64,000 nt of DNA from Nocardia aurea (GCF_003123685.1 NZ_QCYJ01000154.1:124001-188000), one strand, 5' to 3'. Positions 24,591-33,128 are shown, counted from the first letter of the stretch. Program-made: numbers and translations. Notes: generated from the letters alone by a model not told the origin.

Positions 24591-25781
24591 ATGTCGAGCG
24601 CCACTTCGACCACCGTAGAGCACTCTCGCGATCATATGACGATCGCCGGGATAGGGGCCGTCACCGGATACGGCTGGGGCCGCGAAGCGCTGTGGCGCGG
24701 ACTGATGAGTGCCAAACCCGCGGCCACCCTCGAATCCGGATACGGGCACGACGGCGACGAACACGCCTGGGTGGCGTTGGTACCCGACGGCGGTGATCAC
24801 GCCGTCAGCAGCAGCCGCTACGGGCGTGCCGTGCACGAGTCGGCGCGCGAGGCGATCGCCGACGCCACCGACCGGGGCTGGCGCGCGGGCCGCACCGTGG
24901 GGCTGCTGCACGCGATCGTGCTCGGCGACGTGGTGAACTGGCGCGATTTCTACCTGGTCGACGGCGGTCGCCGCCGTCCGCGTGACTTCCTCCGACTACT
25001 ACCGTCGACGCCGGTTTCGGTGCTGATGCAGGAATACGGATTCCACGGCCCGTCGATGAACGTCTCGGCCGCGTGCAGCTCGGCCAATGTCGCCCTCATC
25101 ACCGCCGAACTGTGGATCGACAGCGGAATCGCCGACGATGTCATCTGTGTCGCGACCGATATGTCCGCGACACCCGACCTCGTCGACCATTTCGTCCGAC
25201 TCGGTGCGGCGGTGATCGACAGCGAGCCGCTCGATGCCACCCGCCCGTTCCAGCAGGGCAGCCGGGGCTTCACGATGGCGGAGGCGTCGGTGGCCTTCGT
25301 GCTGAGCCGCAGCGTCGAACGCCCGTACGCGGCGGTGCTCGGCGGCGGGATGTCCAACGACGCCTATCACGTGGTCTCGGTCGAGCCGACGCACGAACAG
25401 ATCTTCGAATGCGCCGGGCGCGCGCTGCGCGATGCCGGAATCACCGCGGCGGATGTCCGATACTTCAACGCCCACGGCACCGGCACCGCGCAGTGCGACA
25501 ACGCCGAACGCGATCTGCTGGCGCGGATGTTCGCCGATCGCCCCGAGGTCTACGCGATCAAACCGCTGACCGGACACTGCCAGGGCGCGGCCGCCGCCGT
25601 CGAGATCGCCGCCGCCGCAATGGGTTACGAACGCGGCGTGGTGCCCGCGGCGCCCATCGTCGCACCCGCCTACGGGCGTCTGCTCGACGGTGTGACCCCC
25701 TTCGCAGGCGGTATCACCGCCAAACTCTCCCTCGGCATGGGCGGGCACAATTCGATGGTCGTGCTCGGTCCGGCCCGCTGA
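24591..25781 (+). CDS. Stand-alone beta-ketoacyl synthase
   Basis: This 396-residue thiolase-fold KS has a complete catalytic triad: Cys162 in NVSAACSSANVAL, His295 in FNAHGTGTAQCDN and His329 in LTGHCQGAAAAVEI. It is shorter than FabF and has unusual spacing in the N-terminal half (the stretch around 45-75 is Gly/His/Asp-rich). No acyl carrier protein, ketoreductase or other fatty-acid or polyketide gene is nearby, so its partner is encoded elsewhere. GGAGGAG lies about nine bases before the ATG at 24591. Its stop codon abuts that of the convergent dosS gene. Confidence 0.85.
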   Translation: MSSATSTTVEHSRDHMTIAGIGAVTGYGWGREALWRGLMSAKPAATLESGYGHDGDEHAWVALVPDGGDHAVSSSRYGRAVHESAREAIADATDRGWRAGRTVGLLHAIVLGDVVNWRDFYLVDGGRRRPRDFLRLLPSTPVSVLMQEYGFHGPSMNVSAACSSANVALITAELWIDSGIADDVICVATDMSATPDLVDHFVRLGAAVIDSEPLDATRPFQQGSRGFTMAEASVAFVLSRSVERPYAAVLGGGMSNDAYHVVSVEPTHEQIFECAGRALRDAGITAADVRYFNAHGTGTAQCDNAERDLLARMFADRPEVYAIKPLTGHCQGAAAAVEIAAAAMGYERGVVPAAPIVAPAYGRLLDGVTPFAGGITAKLSLGMGGHNSMVVLGPAR

Positions 25782-27539
25782 TCACGCGGTCGGCAGCGGC
25801 ACCGACCACCGCAACCGGGTGCCCGGCATCGCGGCCTCGCTGTCGGTATCGCCCGCCGGGCCTTCGGTGGTGCCCGCGGGACCGATGACGAATTCGCCGT
25901 GTGATTTCTCCGCCCGCTGTTCCAGATTCCGCAGGCCGCTGCGGATCACGTGATTCGGGATACCCCAGCCGTTGTCGGTGACGACGATCGTCAGATTGTC
26001 GTCGACGCTGATCTCCACCCCGACCGTGTCCGCGCCGGAATGGCGCACCGCGTTGCTGAGCGCCTCGCGCACGACCGCCTCGGCGTGATCGGCCAATTCG
26101 GCCTCGACCACCGACAGCGGCCCGGTCACCTGGACCGTCGCGCGTAACGGCGCGTCGGTGGTCTGTTGCCGGACCGCCTGTTCGATGCGGTGTTGCAGGC
26201 GCGTGCCGTCCCCGTCGCCGCCGTGCAGGTCGAAGATCGAGGTGCGGATTTCCTGCACCACTTCCTGCAATTCGTTGACCACCGTCGTAAGTCGTTGCCG
26301 CACTTCGGGAACCACCGCCTTCGGCACCGCGCCCTGCAGGGTGAGCCCGATGGCGAACAGTCGCTGGATGACGTGGTCGTGCAGATCGCGCGCGATGCGG
26401 TCGCGGTCGGCGAGCAGGTCGAGTTCACGCACCCGCCGCTGGGTTCCGGCCAGTCGCAGGGCCAGCGCGGCCTGATCGGTGAAGGCCGCGGTCAGTTCGA
26501 CCAGCTCGTCGGTGTAGGGCGGGGAGCCCGCGGGCCGGACCGTGACCAGAACGCCGAGGGTCGAATCCGGCGTGCACAGCGGCAGGATCAGCGCGGGGCC
26601 GAGATCCTCGATCGTGACACCGAGATCGATCCGCGCGGCGTCGTCGAAGCGCAGCGGAACCCGGCCGGCGAGCGCCTCGCCCAGTGCCGTGGCCTCGGTC
26701 GGCACCGGACGACCCTCGTGCCCGGCGCTCGGTCCCGACCACTGGCTCAGCAGCAGGTCGTCGCTTCCCTCGGTCTGTTTGCCGGTGGCTCCGGCCAGGA
26801 AGGCACGATGGGATCCGGTCAGCGTGCGCGCGTGATCGACCACCTGGGCCAGTACCCGGTCCGGTTCGGTGCCCGCGAGGAATTCGGTCGCGATATCGCG
26901 GGTCGCCTCGATCCAGGCCTGTCTGGTGCGCGCCGATTCGTAGAGCCTGGCGTTGTCGACCGCGATACCCGCCGCCGAGGCCAGCGCACGCACCAGCACG
27001 TCGTCGTCCTCGGTGAACGGCTGCCCGCCTGCCTTCTCGGTGAGATACAGCGCCCCGAACACCTCGTCGCGGATCCGAACGGGCACACCGAGAAAGGTGT
27101 GCATCGGCGGGTGTCCCGGCGGCAGGCCGATCGAGGAGGGATGTTCGGTCAGGTCGTCCAGACGTAGCGGTTTGGACACGTCGAACACCGCGCCGAGCAC
27201 ACCGTGTCCGACGGGCAGCCTGCCGATCTTCTGGCGCGTCCCGTCGTCCATGCCCTCATCGATGAACTGGGTCACCTGCTGGTCGTGCCCGCGCACCGCG
27301 AGCGCGCCGTAGCGCGCGTCGACCAGACTCGTCGCGGTGCGGACGATGGCGCGCAGCGTGTCGTCCAGATCGAGCCCCGAGGTGACGGTGAGCATCGCTT
27401 CGACGAGGCCGTCCATCCGGTCACGGGAATCGATGATCAGCTCGACGCGTTCCTTGACCTCGCTGAGCAATTCACGTAATCGCAGCTGGGACAGCGTGTC
27501 GCGCACCGAGTACAGGTCGCCTGCGCTGTCGTCGGTCAT
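25782..27539 (-). CDS. dosS: DosS/DosT-type GAF sensor histidine kinase
   Basis: This 585-residue kinase has GAF domains at about residues 60-200 and 230-365, followed by HisKA_3 (phospho-acceptor His387 in RDLHDHVIQRLF) and an HATPase domain (TDNGWGIPN). It aligns along its whole length with mycobacterial DosS/DosT. The haem-ligand histidine of GAF-A (HPPM, His143) and the distal tyrosine (GALYL, Tyr165) are conserved, so it should bind haem and sense oxygen, NO, CO or redox state. Unlike in M. tuberculosis it is not directly downstream of dosR: a hibernation-factor gene on the opposite strand lies between. Start ATG at 27539 with GAGGGGGA ahead. Confidence 0.93.
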   Translation of the reverse strand: MTDDSAGDLYSVRDTLSQLRLRELLSEVKERVELIIDSRDRMDGLVEAMLTVTSGLDLDDTLRAIVRTATSLVDARYGALAVRGHDQQVTQFIDEGMDDGTRQKIGRLPVGHGVLGAVFDVSKPLRLDDLTEHPSSIGLPPGHPPMHTFLGVPVRIRDEVFGALYLTEKAGGQPFTEDDDVLVRALASAAGIAVDNARLYESARTRQAWIEATRDIATEFLAGTEPDRVLAQVVDHARTLTGSHRAFLAGATGKQTEGSDDLLLSQWSGPSAGHEGRPVPTEATALGEALAGRVPLRFDDAARIDLGVTIEDLGPALILPLCTPDSTLGVLVTVRPAGSPPYTDELVELTAAFTDQAALALRLAGTQRRVRELDLLADRDRIARDLHDHVIQRLFAIGLTLQGAVPKAVVPEVRQRLTTVVNELQEVVQEIRTSIFDLHGGDGDGTRLQHRIEQAVRQQTTDAPLRATVQVTGPLSVVEAELADHAEAVVREALSNAVRHSGADTVGVEISVDDNLTIVVTDNGWGIPNHVIRSGLRNLEQRAEKSHGEFVIGPAGTTEGPAGDTDSEAAMPGTRLRWSVPLPTA

Positions 27540-27599
27540 GTGGGTCCCCCTCGCGGAAACGCAATTTGCTGCGCTCGGTTCAGTCTAATTCCCGGATCA

Positions 27600-27613
27600 G
27601 GGACTTTCGGCCC
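27600..27613. promoter_or_regulatory. DosR box-like site between dosS and the hibernation factor gene
   Basis: GGGACTTTCGGCCC matches 12 of 14 positions of the core DosR consensus GGGACTWWAGTCCC. It is centred 71 bases ahead of the hibernation-factor ATG and 67 ahead of dosS, so it could serve either or both. Assignment is by motif and by the presence of dosR/dosS alongside. Confidence 0.6.
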
Positions 27614-27677
27614 TGTACGCGACGGCGTCGTCGCGGTGGGATGAGCGGACCGGAGGATTAGATAGCAGAGGTGTCCT

Positions 27678-28463
27678 ATGAATTCGTCGCAGCCGTTGTA
27701 CCTGTCGGAGCAGTGGACCACCGCGGCGGACCCGGACCTCGCGGTCACCACCCGCGGTGCGGTTCCCCCCGCCGATGTCACGAGAGCGGTACGCGCCATC
27801 GGCCGCGTACTGCGCCGTCATCACCTCGACGTACCAGCCAGGGTGCGCGTGACCGCACCCGATGATCTCGATCAGCCGACCGTCGTGCAGGCCAACATCC
27901 GGATGCACGATACCCCGACCCGCGTCCAAGTGACAGGCCCGCGCGGATTCGCCGTCACCTTCGCCGTCGAGCGCCTGGATCGCCAGATCAGCCGCCTGGT
28001 CTCGCACGAATCGCGGTCGTGGCCCGATCCGGCCCGCCCGCCGCTGGCAAGGGTGACCGAACGTCGCCCCATCGTGCGCCGCAAGGAATGCGCGCTGCTC
28101 ACCGGCACCCCGGCCGAGGCCGCTTCGGTGATGGACGCGATGGATTACGACTCGTACCTGTTCACCGACTCCCAGACCGGCGAGGACGCCGTCGTGCACT
28201 GGAACGGATCCGAGGGCATCGCGCTGGCGCGGCAGCGGGCGACGATCACCCCGGCTCCGCCCGCCGACCAGCCCCTCACCACGCATTCGCTGCCGGTGAT
28301 GGTGCGCCCCGATCCGACGCCGACCCTCACCGAGGACGAGGCGTCGACCTGGCTGTGTCGGTCGGGCCTGGCGTTCCTGTTCTTCACCGACGAGCAGACC
28401 GGCCGCGGCAAACTGCTGTACCGCCGCTACGACGGCGACCTGACGGTGGTGGCTCCCGCCTGA
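27678..28463 (+). CDS. Long ribosome hibernation factor (RafH/HPF-like)
   Basis: This 261-residue protein has an N-terminal S30AE-like segment (about residues 25-110) and two C-terminal S30AE-C modules, at 130-187 (MDAMDYDSYLFTDSQTGEDAVVHW) and 205-260 (LCRSGLAFLFFTDEQTGRGKLLYRR). The double C-terminal module is the architecture described for mycobacterial RafH, a DosR-dependent factor that binds and stabilises ribosomes during hypoxia; short HPFs have none and RafS one. It lies between dosS and dosR on the opposite strand, with a DosR-box-like site in its promoter, consistent with that role. Only 9 bases separate its stop from the dosR stop. Confidence 0.88.
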   Translation: MNSSQPLYLSEQWTTAADPDLAVTTRGAVPPADVTRAVRAIGRVLRRHHLDVPARVRVTAPDDLDQPTVVQANIRMHDTPTRVQVTGPRGFAVTFAVERLDRQISRLVSHESRSWPDPARPPLARVTERRPIVRRKECALLTGTPAEAASVMDAMDYDSYLFTDSQTGEDAVVHWNGSEGIALARQRATITPAPPADQPLTTHSLPVMVRPDPTPTLTEDEASTWLCRSGLAFLFFTDEQTGRGKLLYRRYDGDLTVVAPA

Positions 28464-28472
28464 TCGGCGGCC

Positions 28473-29105
28473 TCAGGAATCGCGCAGCCGGGACGCCAGC
28501 ACGGCGGCCTGGGTGCGCCGTTCCATGCCGAGTTTGGCGAGCAGCCGAGAGACGTAGTTCTTCACCGTCTTCTCCGCCAGGAACATGCGCGCGGCGATCT
28601 GCCGGTTGGTCAAGCCCTCGCCGAGCAGGGCGAGCAGTCGGCGTTCCTGTTCGGTGAGCCCCGCCAGCGGGCCGTCGTTCTCGGTACTGCTGCGCAACCG
28701 CGCCCGCAGCGCGGCCGCCGCACGGGTATCGAGCAGTGAGCGGCCCGAACCGACCACTTTGATGGCCTCGGCCAACTCCATGCCTTTGATGTTCTTCACC
28801 ACATAACCGCTGGCCCCGGCCAGGATCGCGTCGAGCATCGCGTGTTCGTCGGTGTAGGAGGTGAGGATCAGGCAGTGCAATCCCTCCATGCCCGCGAGCA
28901 GGTCCCGGCACAGTTCGATCCCGTTGCCGTCGGGCAGGCGCACATCGAGGACCGCGACGTCGGGGCGGACCCGGGGGATTCCGGTCATGGCCTGGGCGAC
29001 ATCGCCCGCCTCGCCGATCACGCTGAGTTCGGGATCGCTGTTCAGCAGGTCGATCAGCCCACGTCGCACTATCTCGTGGTCATCGACCAGGAACACCTTG
29101 ATCAC
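28473..29105 (-). CDS. dosR: DosR/DevR-type response regulator
   Basis: This 210-residue NarL/LuxR-type regulator has a receiver domain (acid pocket Asp8-Asp9, phospho-acceptor Asp54 in VAVLDVRLPDGNG, Lys104) and a C-terminal LuxR helix-turn-helix (LTEQERRLLALLGEGLTNRQIA; FLAEKTVKNYVSRLLAKLGM). The sequence is very close to mycobacterial DosR, including the whole recognition helix, so it should read the same DNA box. It presumably receives phosphate from DosS. dosS is downstream on the same strand but 0.93 kb away, beyond the opposed hibernation-factor gene. Confidence 0.95.
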   Translation of the reverse strand: MIKVFLVDDHEIVRRGLIDLLNSDPELSVIGEAGDVAQAMTGIPRVRPDVAVLDVRLPDGNGIELCRDLLAGMEGLHCLILTSYTDEHAMLDAILAGASGYVVKNIKGMELAEAIKVVGSGRSLLDTRAAAALRARLRSSTENDGPLAGLTEQERRLLALLGEGLTNRQIAARMFLAEKTVKNYVSRLLAKLGMERRTQAAVLASRLRDS

Positions 29106-29759
29106 GCTCGCCTCCCAGCGTTCTCGGACGTCGGCTCACCCCGGGCGGACGACCTCGCCGGGCCTGCTGCCGATATCCCCCTGGGGTAACCGTAGCCCCC
29201 GTCCCCGATCGCATACGGCGGAATCGGCAGGGCGGTGGGAATGTCGGCGTCGCAGTCTGTTTCGGGCCGTCGGTGGCCGTCGGTCGACCCGGTCGAAGTG
29301 GTCATCGTATCGAAGCTGTTGGCGTAGTGAGGAATTGAATCACCGCGCCGCGCGCTCGCCCATTTCATCCGGGCCGGTCGGTACGTCCGGCGGCGGGTGT
29401 GCGTCCGGGCCGAGGGCGGCCGTGCCCACCCGGGTATTCGCCCGGCGGACGAGTGGTCATGGCAATGCTCACATTCGATGTGCGGAGGCTATTACTCGAG
29501 CGAACGGCGGCCGACGGACGAGGAGCGGGAAGGATACTGTGGATGCAGGCACGGCTCGCGACGTCTCGGCGCGGAATCGGACTCCGCGTGGTCGGTACGG
29601 CGCTGGTCGGGGGCGGAGAGCACGGGTCGACGAAACTTGTCGGTGGTCGGGTCTAGCATCACGGCGGGGTGGGGTCCGGGTGCCGCCGGGTGGGTCGGTG
29701 ACCCGCCCGGACACCGTGATTTATACGAACGCCGACACGATCGAGAAGGGACTCACCTG
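29106..29759. other. Divergent control region of dosR and uvrA
   Basis: These 654 bases hold no gene I can support; short frames here lack codon bias and homology. The right half contains the damage-type promoter of uvrA. I see no DosR box ahead of dosR, so autoregulation is not apparent. In M. tuberculosis a metallo-beta-lactamase-fold gene lies near this position; it is absent here. Confidence 0.5.
29637..29659 (+). promoter_or_regulatory. uvrA: RecA-NDp/PafBC-type damage promoter of uvrA
   Basis: TTGTCGGTG (29637-29645), eight bases, TAGCAT (29654-29659) matches every defined position of the LexA-independent promoter motif TTGTCRGTG-N8-TANNNT. It would start transcription near 29666, leaving a leader of about 95 bases before the GTG. 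Confidence 0.75.
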
Positions 29760-32700
29760 GTGGCGGAACGCCTCACTGTGCGCGGAGCTCGGGAGCACAA
29801 CCTCAAGGGGGTCGACCTGGATCTGCCCCGCGACAGTCTCATCGTGTTCACCGGTCTGTCCGGCTCCGGCAAATCCAGCCTCGCCTTCGACACCATCTTC
29901 GCCGAGGGCCAGCGCCGGTATGTGGAATCGCTGTCGGCCTACGCCAGGCAATTCCTCGGGCAGATGGACAAGCCGGACGTCGACTTCATCGAGGGTCTCT
30001 CGCCCGCGGTGTCGATCGACCAGAAGTCGACCAATCGCAATCCCCGCTCCACGGTCGGCACCATCACCGAGGTCTACGACTATCTACGTCTGCTGTACGC
30101 GCGCGCGGGCACCCCGCACTGCCCGGTCTGCCACGAGCTGATCGAGAAGCAGACACCGCAGCAGATCGTCGACCAGGTGCTCGCCATGGAGGAGGGCATC
30201 AAATTCCAGGTGCTCGCGCCGGTGGTGCGCACCCGCAAGGGCGAATTCGTCGACCTGTTCGACCAGCTGAACACGCAGGGCTATTCGCGCGTGCGGGTCG
30301 ACGGTGTCGTCTATCCCCTCACCGATCCGCCGAAGCTGAAGAAACAGGAGAAGCACGACGTCGAGGTGGTCGTCGACCGGCTCGCCGTCAAACCGAACTC
30401 CAAGCAGCGGCTCACCGATTCGATCGAGACGGCGCTGCGCCTGGCCGACGGCATCGTCGTGCTGGATTTCGTCGACCGCGACGAGCACGCGCACGACCGC
30501 GAGCGCCGTTTCTCCGAACGCCTGGCCTGCCCGAACGGCCATCCGCTCGATATCGAGGATCTCGAACCCCGGTCGTTCTCCTTCAACTCGCCCTACGGCG
30601 CGTGCCCGGACTGCACCGGCCTCGGCATCCGCAAGGAGGTCGATCCGGATCTGGTGGTGCCCGACACCGAGCTGAGCCTGAGCGAGGGCGCCATCGCGCC
30701 GTGGTCGCGCGGGCAGACCGCCGAATATTTCACCCGCCTGCTGTCGGGGCTGGCCGAGGCCGTCGGATTCTCGATGGACACCCCGTGGCAGGAATTGCCG
30801 CTCAAGGCGCGCAAAGCCGTGCTCGAGGGCAGTTCGGACCAGGTGCACGTCTCCTACACCAATCGCTACGGAAGGAAGCGGTCGTACTACGCCGATTTCG
30901 AGGGCGTGATGCCGTTCCTTCAGCGGCGTATGGAGAACACCGAATCCGAACAGATGAAGGAGCATTACGACGGGTACATGCGCGACGTGCCGTGCCCGGT
31001 CTGCGACGGCGCGCGGCTGCGCCCGGAGATTCTCGCCGTCACCATCAATTCGGGCGGCGACCGTAAATCCATCGCCGACGTCAGCGAACTGTCCATCGCG
31101 GATTGCGCGGAATTCCTCGGGTCGCTGACCCTGGGTGAGCGCGAGACCGCGATCGCGGGTCAGGTACTCAAGGAGGTGCAGGCGCGGCTCGGCTTCCTGC
31201 TCGACGTGGGTTTGCAGTACCTGTCGCTCTCGCGTGCCGCCGCGACCCTGTCCGGCGGCGAGGCGCAGCGGATCCGGCTCGCCACCCAGATCGGCTCCGG
31301 CCTGGTGGGCGTGCTGTACGTCCTGGACGAACCGTCCATCGGCCTGCACCAGCGCGACAACCGCAGACTCATCGAAACCCTCACCCGGCTGCGCAATCTC
31401 GGCAATACGCTGATCGTCGTCGAACACGACGAGGACACCATCCGGGCCTCGGACTGGGTGGTCGACATCGGCCCGCTCGCGGGCGAGCACGGTGGCCGGG
31501 TGGTGCACAGCGGCACCTATCAGGATCTGCTCACCGACCCGAATTCGCTGACCGGCGCGTATCTTTCGGGGCGCGAGCGGATCGATGTGCCGATGGTGCG
31601 GCGTCCGATCGACAAGAAGCGCAGGCTGACCGTCGTCGGCGCGACCGAGCACAATCTGAAGAATATCGACGTGTCGTTCCCGCTCGGCGTGGTCACCTCC
31701 GTCACCGGTGTCTCGGGCTCGGGGAAGTCGACACTCGTCAACGACATCCTGGCGACCGTGCTGGCGAACAAACTCAACGGCGCGCGGCAGGTACCGGGGC
31801 GGCATACGCGGGTCAACGGGCTGGATCATCTGGACAAACTGGTTCAGGTCGACCAGTCGCCGATCGGGCGCACGCCGCGTTCCAACCCGGCCACCTACAC
31901 CGGCGTCTTCGACAAGATCCGCACCCTGTTCGCGGCGACCACCGAGGCGAAGGTGCGCGGCTACCAGCCGGGACGTTTCTCGTTCAACGTCAAGGGCGGT
32001 CGCTGCGAGGCGTGTTCGGGCGACGGCACCTTGAAGATCGAGATGAACTTCCTGCCGGACGTCTACGTGCCGTGCGAGGTGTGCCAGGGCGCCAGGTACA
32101 ACCGGGAAACCCTGGAAGTGCACTACAAGGGCAAGACCATCGCCGAGGTGCTGGACATGCCGATCGACGAGGCCGCCGATTTCTTCGAACCGGTCACCTC
32201 GATCCACCGCTACCTCAAGACGCTGGTCGACGTCGGCCTGGGTTACGTGCGTCTCGGGCAGAGCGCGCCGACGCTGTCCGGTGGTGAGGCGCAACGCGTC
32301 AAACTGGCCGCCGAACTGCAGAAACGCTCCACCGGGCGCACCGTCTACATCCTCGACGAGCCGACCACGGGTCTGCACTTCGAGGACATCCGCAAACTGC
32401 TCCTGGTGATCAACGGCCTGGTCGACAAGGGCAATACGGTGATCGCCATCGAGCACAACCTCGATGTCATCAAGACCTCGGACTGGGTGATCGATATGGG
32501 GCCCGAAGGTGGTTCCGGCGGCGGCACCCTGGTGGCGGAGGGATCGCCGGAGGATGTGGCCGCCGTCGCCGACAGCTACACCGGTCAGTTCCTGAAGGAC
32601 GTCCTAGCGGCCCCGCCCGCGTCGAAGAAAGCGCCCGCCAAGAAAGTGGCGAAGAAGGCGCCCGCGGCCAAGGCGGCGGCGACCAAGGCCACCGGAACCA

Positions 32701-32780
32701 AGGTGGCGGCGACCAAGAAGGCGGCTGCCGAGCCCGCGGCCGCCAAACGTCTGGCTCGGAAGGCGGCCGCGCTGCGCTGA
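29760..32780 (+). CDS. uvrA: Excinuclease ABC subunit A with basic C-terminal tail
   Basis: This 1006-residue UvrA is the damage-recognition ATPase of nucleotide excision repair. It has two ABC modules: Walker A GLSGSGKSS near residue 36 and GVSGSGKST in the second half, and signature motifs TLSGGEAQRIRLA and TLSGGEAQRVKLA. A zinc module near CPNGH...CPDC has His replacing one Cys, as in mycobacteria, and a second is CEAC...CEVC. The GTG at 29760 gives (M)AERLTVRGAREHNLKG, matching mycobacteria. The last 55 residues are a Lys/Ala/Pro/Thr tail (13 Lys, 3 Arg, 1 Glu; KKAPAKKVAKKAPAAKAA) like that of histone-like HupB, absent from the M. tuberculosis protein as I recall it. A damage-type promoter lies upstream and a hairpin terminator downstream. 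Confidence 0.97.
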   Translation: MAERLTVRGAREHNLKGVDLDLPRDSLIVFTGLSGSGKSSLAFDTIFAEGQRRYVESLSAYARQFLGQMDKPDVDFIEGLSPAVSIDQKSTNRNPRSTVGTITEVYDYLRLLYARAGTPHCPVCHELIEKQTPQQIVDQVLAMEEGIKFQVLAPVVRTRKGEFVDLFDQLNTQGYSRVRVDGVVYPLTDPPKLKKQEKHDVEVVVDRLAVKPNSKQRLTDSIETALRLADGIVVLDFVDRDEHAHDRERRFSERLACPNGHPLDIEDLEPRSFSFNSPYGACPDCTGLGIRKEVDPDLVVPDTELSLSEGAIAPWSRGQTAEYFTRLLSGLAEAVGFSMDTPWQELPLKARKAVLEGSSDQVHVSYTNRYGRKRSYYADFEGVMPFLQRRMENTESEQMKEHYDGYMRDVPCPVCDGARLRPEILAVTINSGGDRKSIADVSELSIADCAEFLGSLTLGERETAIAGQVLKEVQARLGFLLDVGLQYLSLSRAAATLSGGEAQRIRLATQIGSGLVGVLYVLDEPSIGLHQRDNRRLIETLTRLRNLGNTLIVVEHDEDTIRASDWVVDIGPLAGEHGGRVVHSGTYQDLLTDPNSLTGAYLSGRERIDVPMVRRPIDKKRRLTVVGATEHNLKNIDVSFPLGVVTSVTGVSGSGKSTLVNDILATVLANKLNGARQVPGRHTRVNGLDHLDKLVQVDQSPIGRTPRSNPATYTGVFDKIRTLFAATTEAKVRGYQPGRFSFNVKGGRCEACSGDGTLKIEMNFLPDVYVPCEVCQGARYNRETLEVHYKGKTIAEVLDMPIDEAADFFEPVTSIHRYLKTLVDVGLGYVRLGQSAPTLSGGEAQRVKLAAELQKRSTGRTVYILDEPTTGLHFEDIRKLLLVINGLVDKGNTVIAIEHNLDVIKTSDWVIDMGPEGGSGGGTLVAEGSPEDVAAVADSYTGQFLKDVLAAPPASKKAPAKKVAKKAPAAKAAATKATGTKVAATKKAAAEPAAAKRLARKAAALR

Positions 32781-32794
32781 GTCGCTTTCACCCC

Positions 32795-32831
32795 ACCCGG
32801 TGGGCGCCGCGGACGAGCGGCCCCACCGGGT
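32795..32831 (+). terminator. uvrA terminator
   Basis: ACCCGGTGGG (32795-32804) pairs with CCCACCGGGT (32822-32831) over 10 bp, followed by TTC, 15 bases after the uvrA stop codon. Confidence 0.7.
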
Positions 32832-32903
32832 TTCGTGCTGTTCAGGGGGGTGCGCTCGGTCACAGTCCGAAACCGGCGAAAAAGTGAAACATCCGTGTGT
32901 AAG

Positions 32904-32956
32904 ATTCGGCTCACCTGTTCGGATGTGACCGAACAGTACCGATACGTGAGCCGGAT
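32904..32956 (+). repeat. Nested inverted repeats upstream of the small-peptide genes
   Basis: An outer arm ATTCGGCTCAC (32904-32914) is complementary to GTGAGCCGGAT (32946-32956), with one G-T pair. Inside it CTGTTCGG (32915-32922) and CCGAACAG (32929-32936) form a perfect 8-bp inverted repeat with a 6-base loop. The inner arm abuts the outer arm directly, so in RNA the two would stack into a long interrupted hairpin. TAAGAT at 32900-32905 overlaps as a possible -10. It could be an operator or a structured leader for the peptide genes at 33015 and 33129. Confidence 0.5.
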
Positions 32957-33014
32957 GCGGGCGCGTTCGCGGCACCTGCCGACGGGCCGAATCCGGTGTG
33001 AAGAAAGGAATTGC

Positions 33015-33104
33015 ATGGAAGGCGTCGATATCGCCGCGTTGGTCGCCCTGATCCTCGGATTTCTCGCCACAGGCTCGTCCATCAACTACACACCGGGCGC
33101 CTGA
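33015..33104 (+). CDS. 29-residue hydrophobic peptide, unrecognised family (copy 1)
   Basis: This tiny gene begins MEGVDIAALVALILGFL and ends ATGSSINYTPGA. The middle is one hydrophobic helix of about 14 residues, followed by a polar Gly/Ser/Thr/Pro tail. AAAGGA lies seven bases ahead of the ATG. A second gene 24 bases downstream encodes a peptide with the same tail motif (ATGSSI-x-x-TPG) behind the same type of ribosome-binding site, which argues strongly that both are translated. I recognise no family. No maturation, immunity or export gene is adjacent. Confidence 0.6.
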   Translation: MEGVDIAALVALILGFLATGSSINYTPGA

Positions 33105-33128
33105 GCGACCGACGAAAGGAATCAGATC

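Noticed and set aside
30084..32456. 790-codon minus-strand frame opposite uvrA
   Set aside because: Typical GC-skewed antisense shadow: low-complexity Arg/Asp/Gly/Leu-rich product without domains; uvrA on the plus strand is unambiguous.
32915..32936. Inner repeat CTGTTCGG-N6-CCGAACAG as an SOS (LexA) box
   Set aside because: The actinobacterial LexA box has CGAAC-N4-GTTCG with arms in the opposite order; the match is only in composition.
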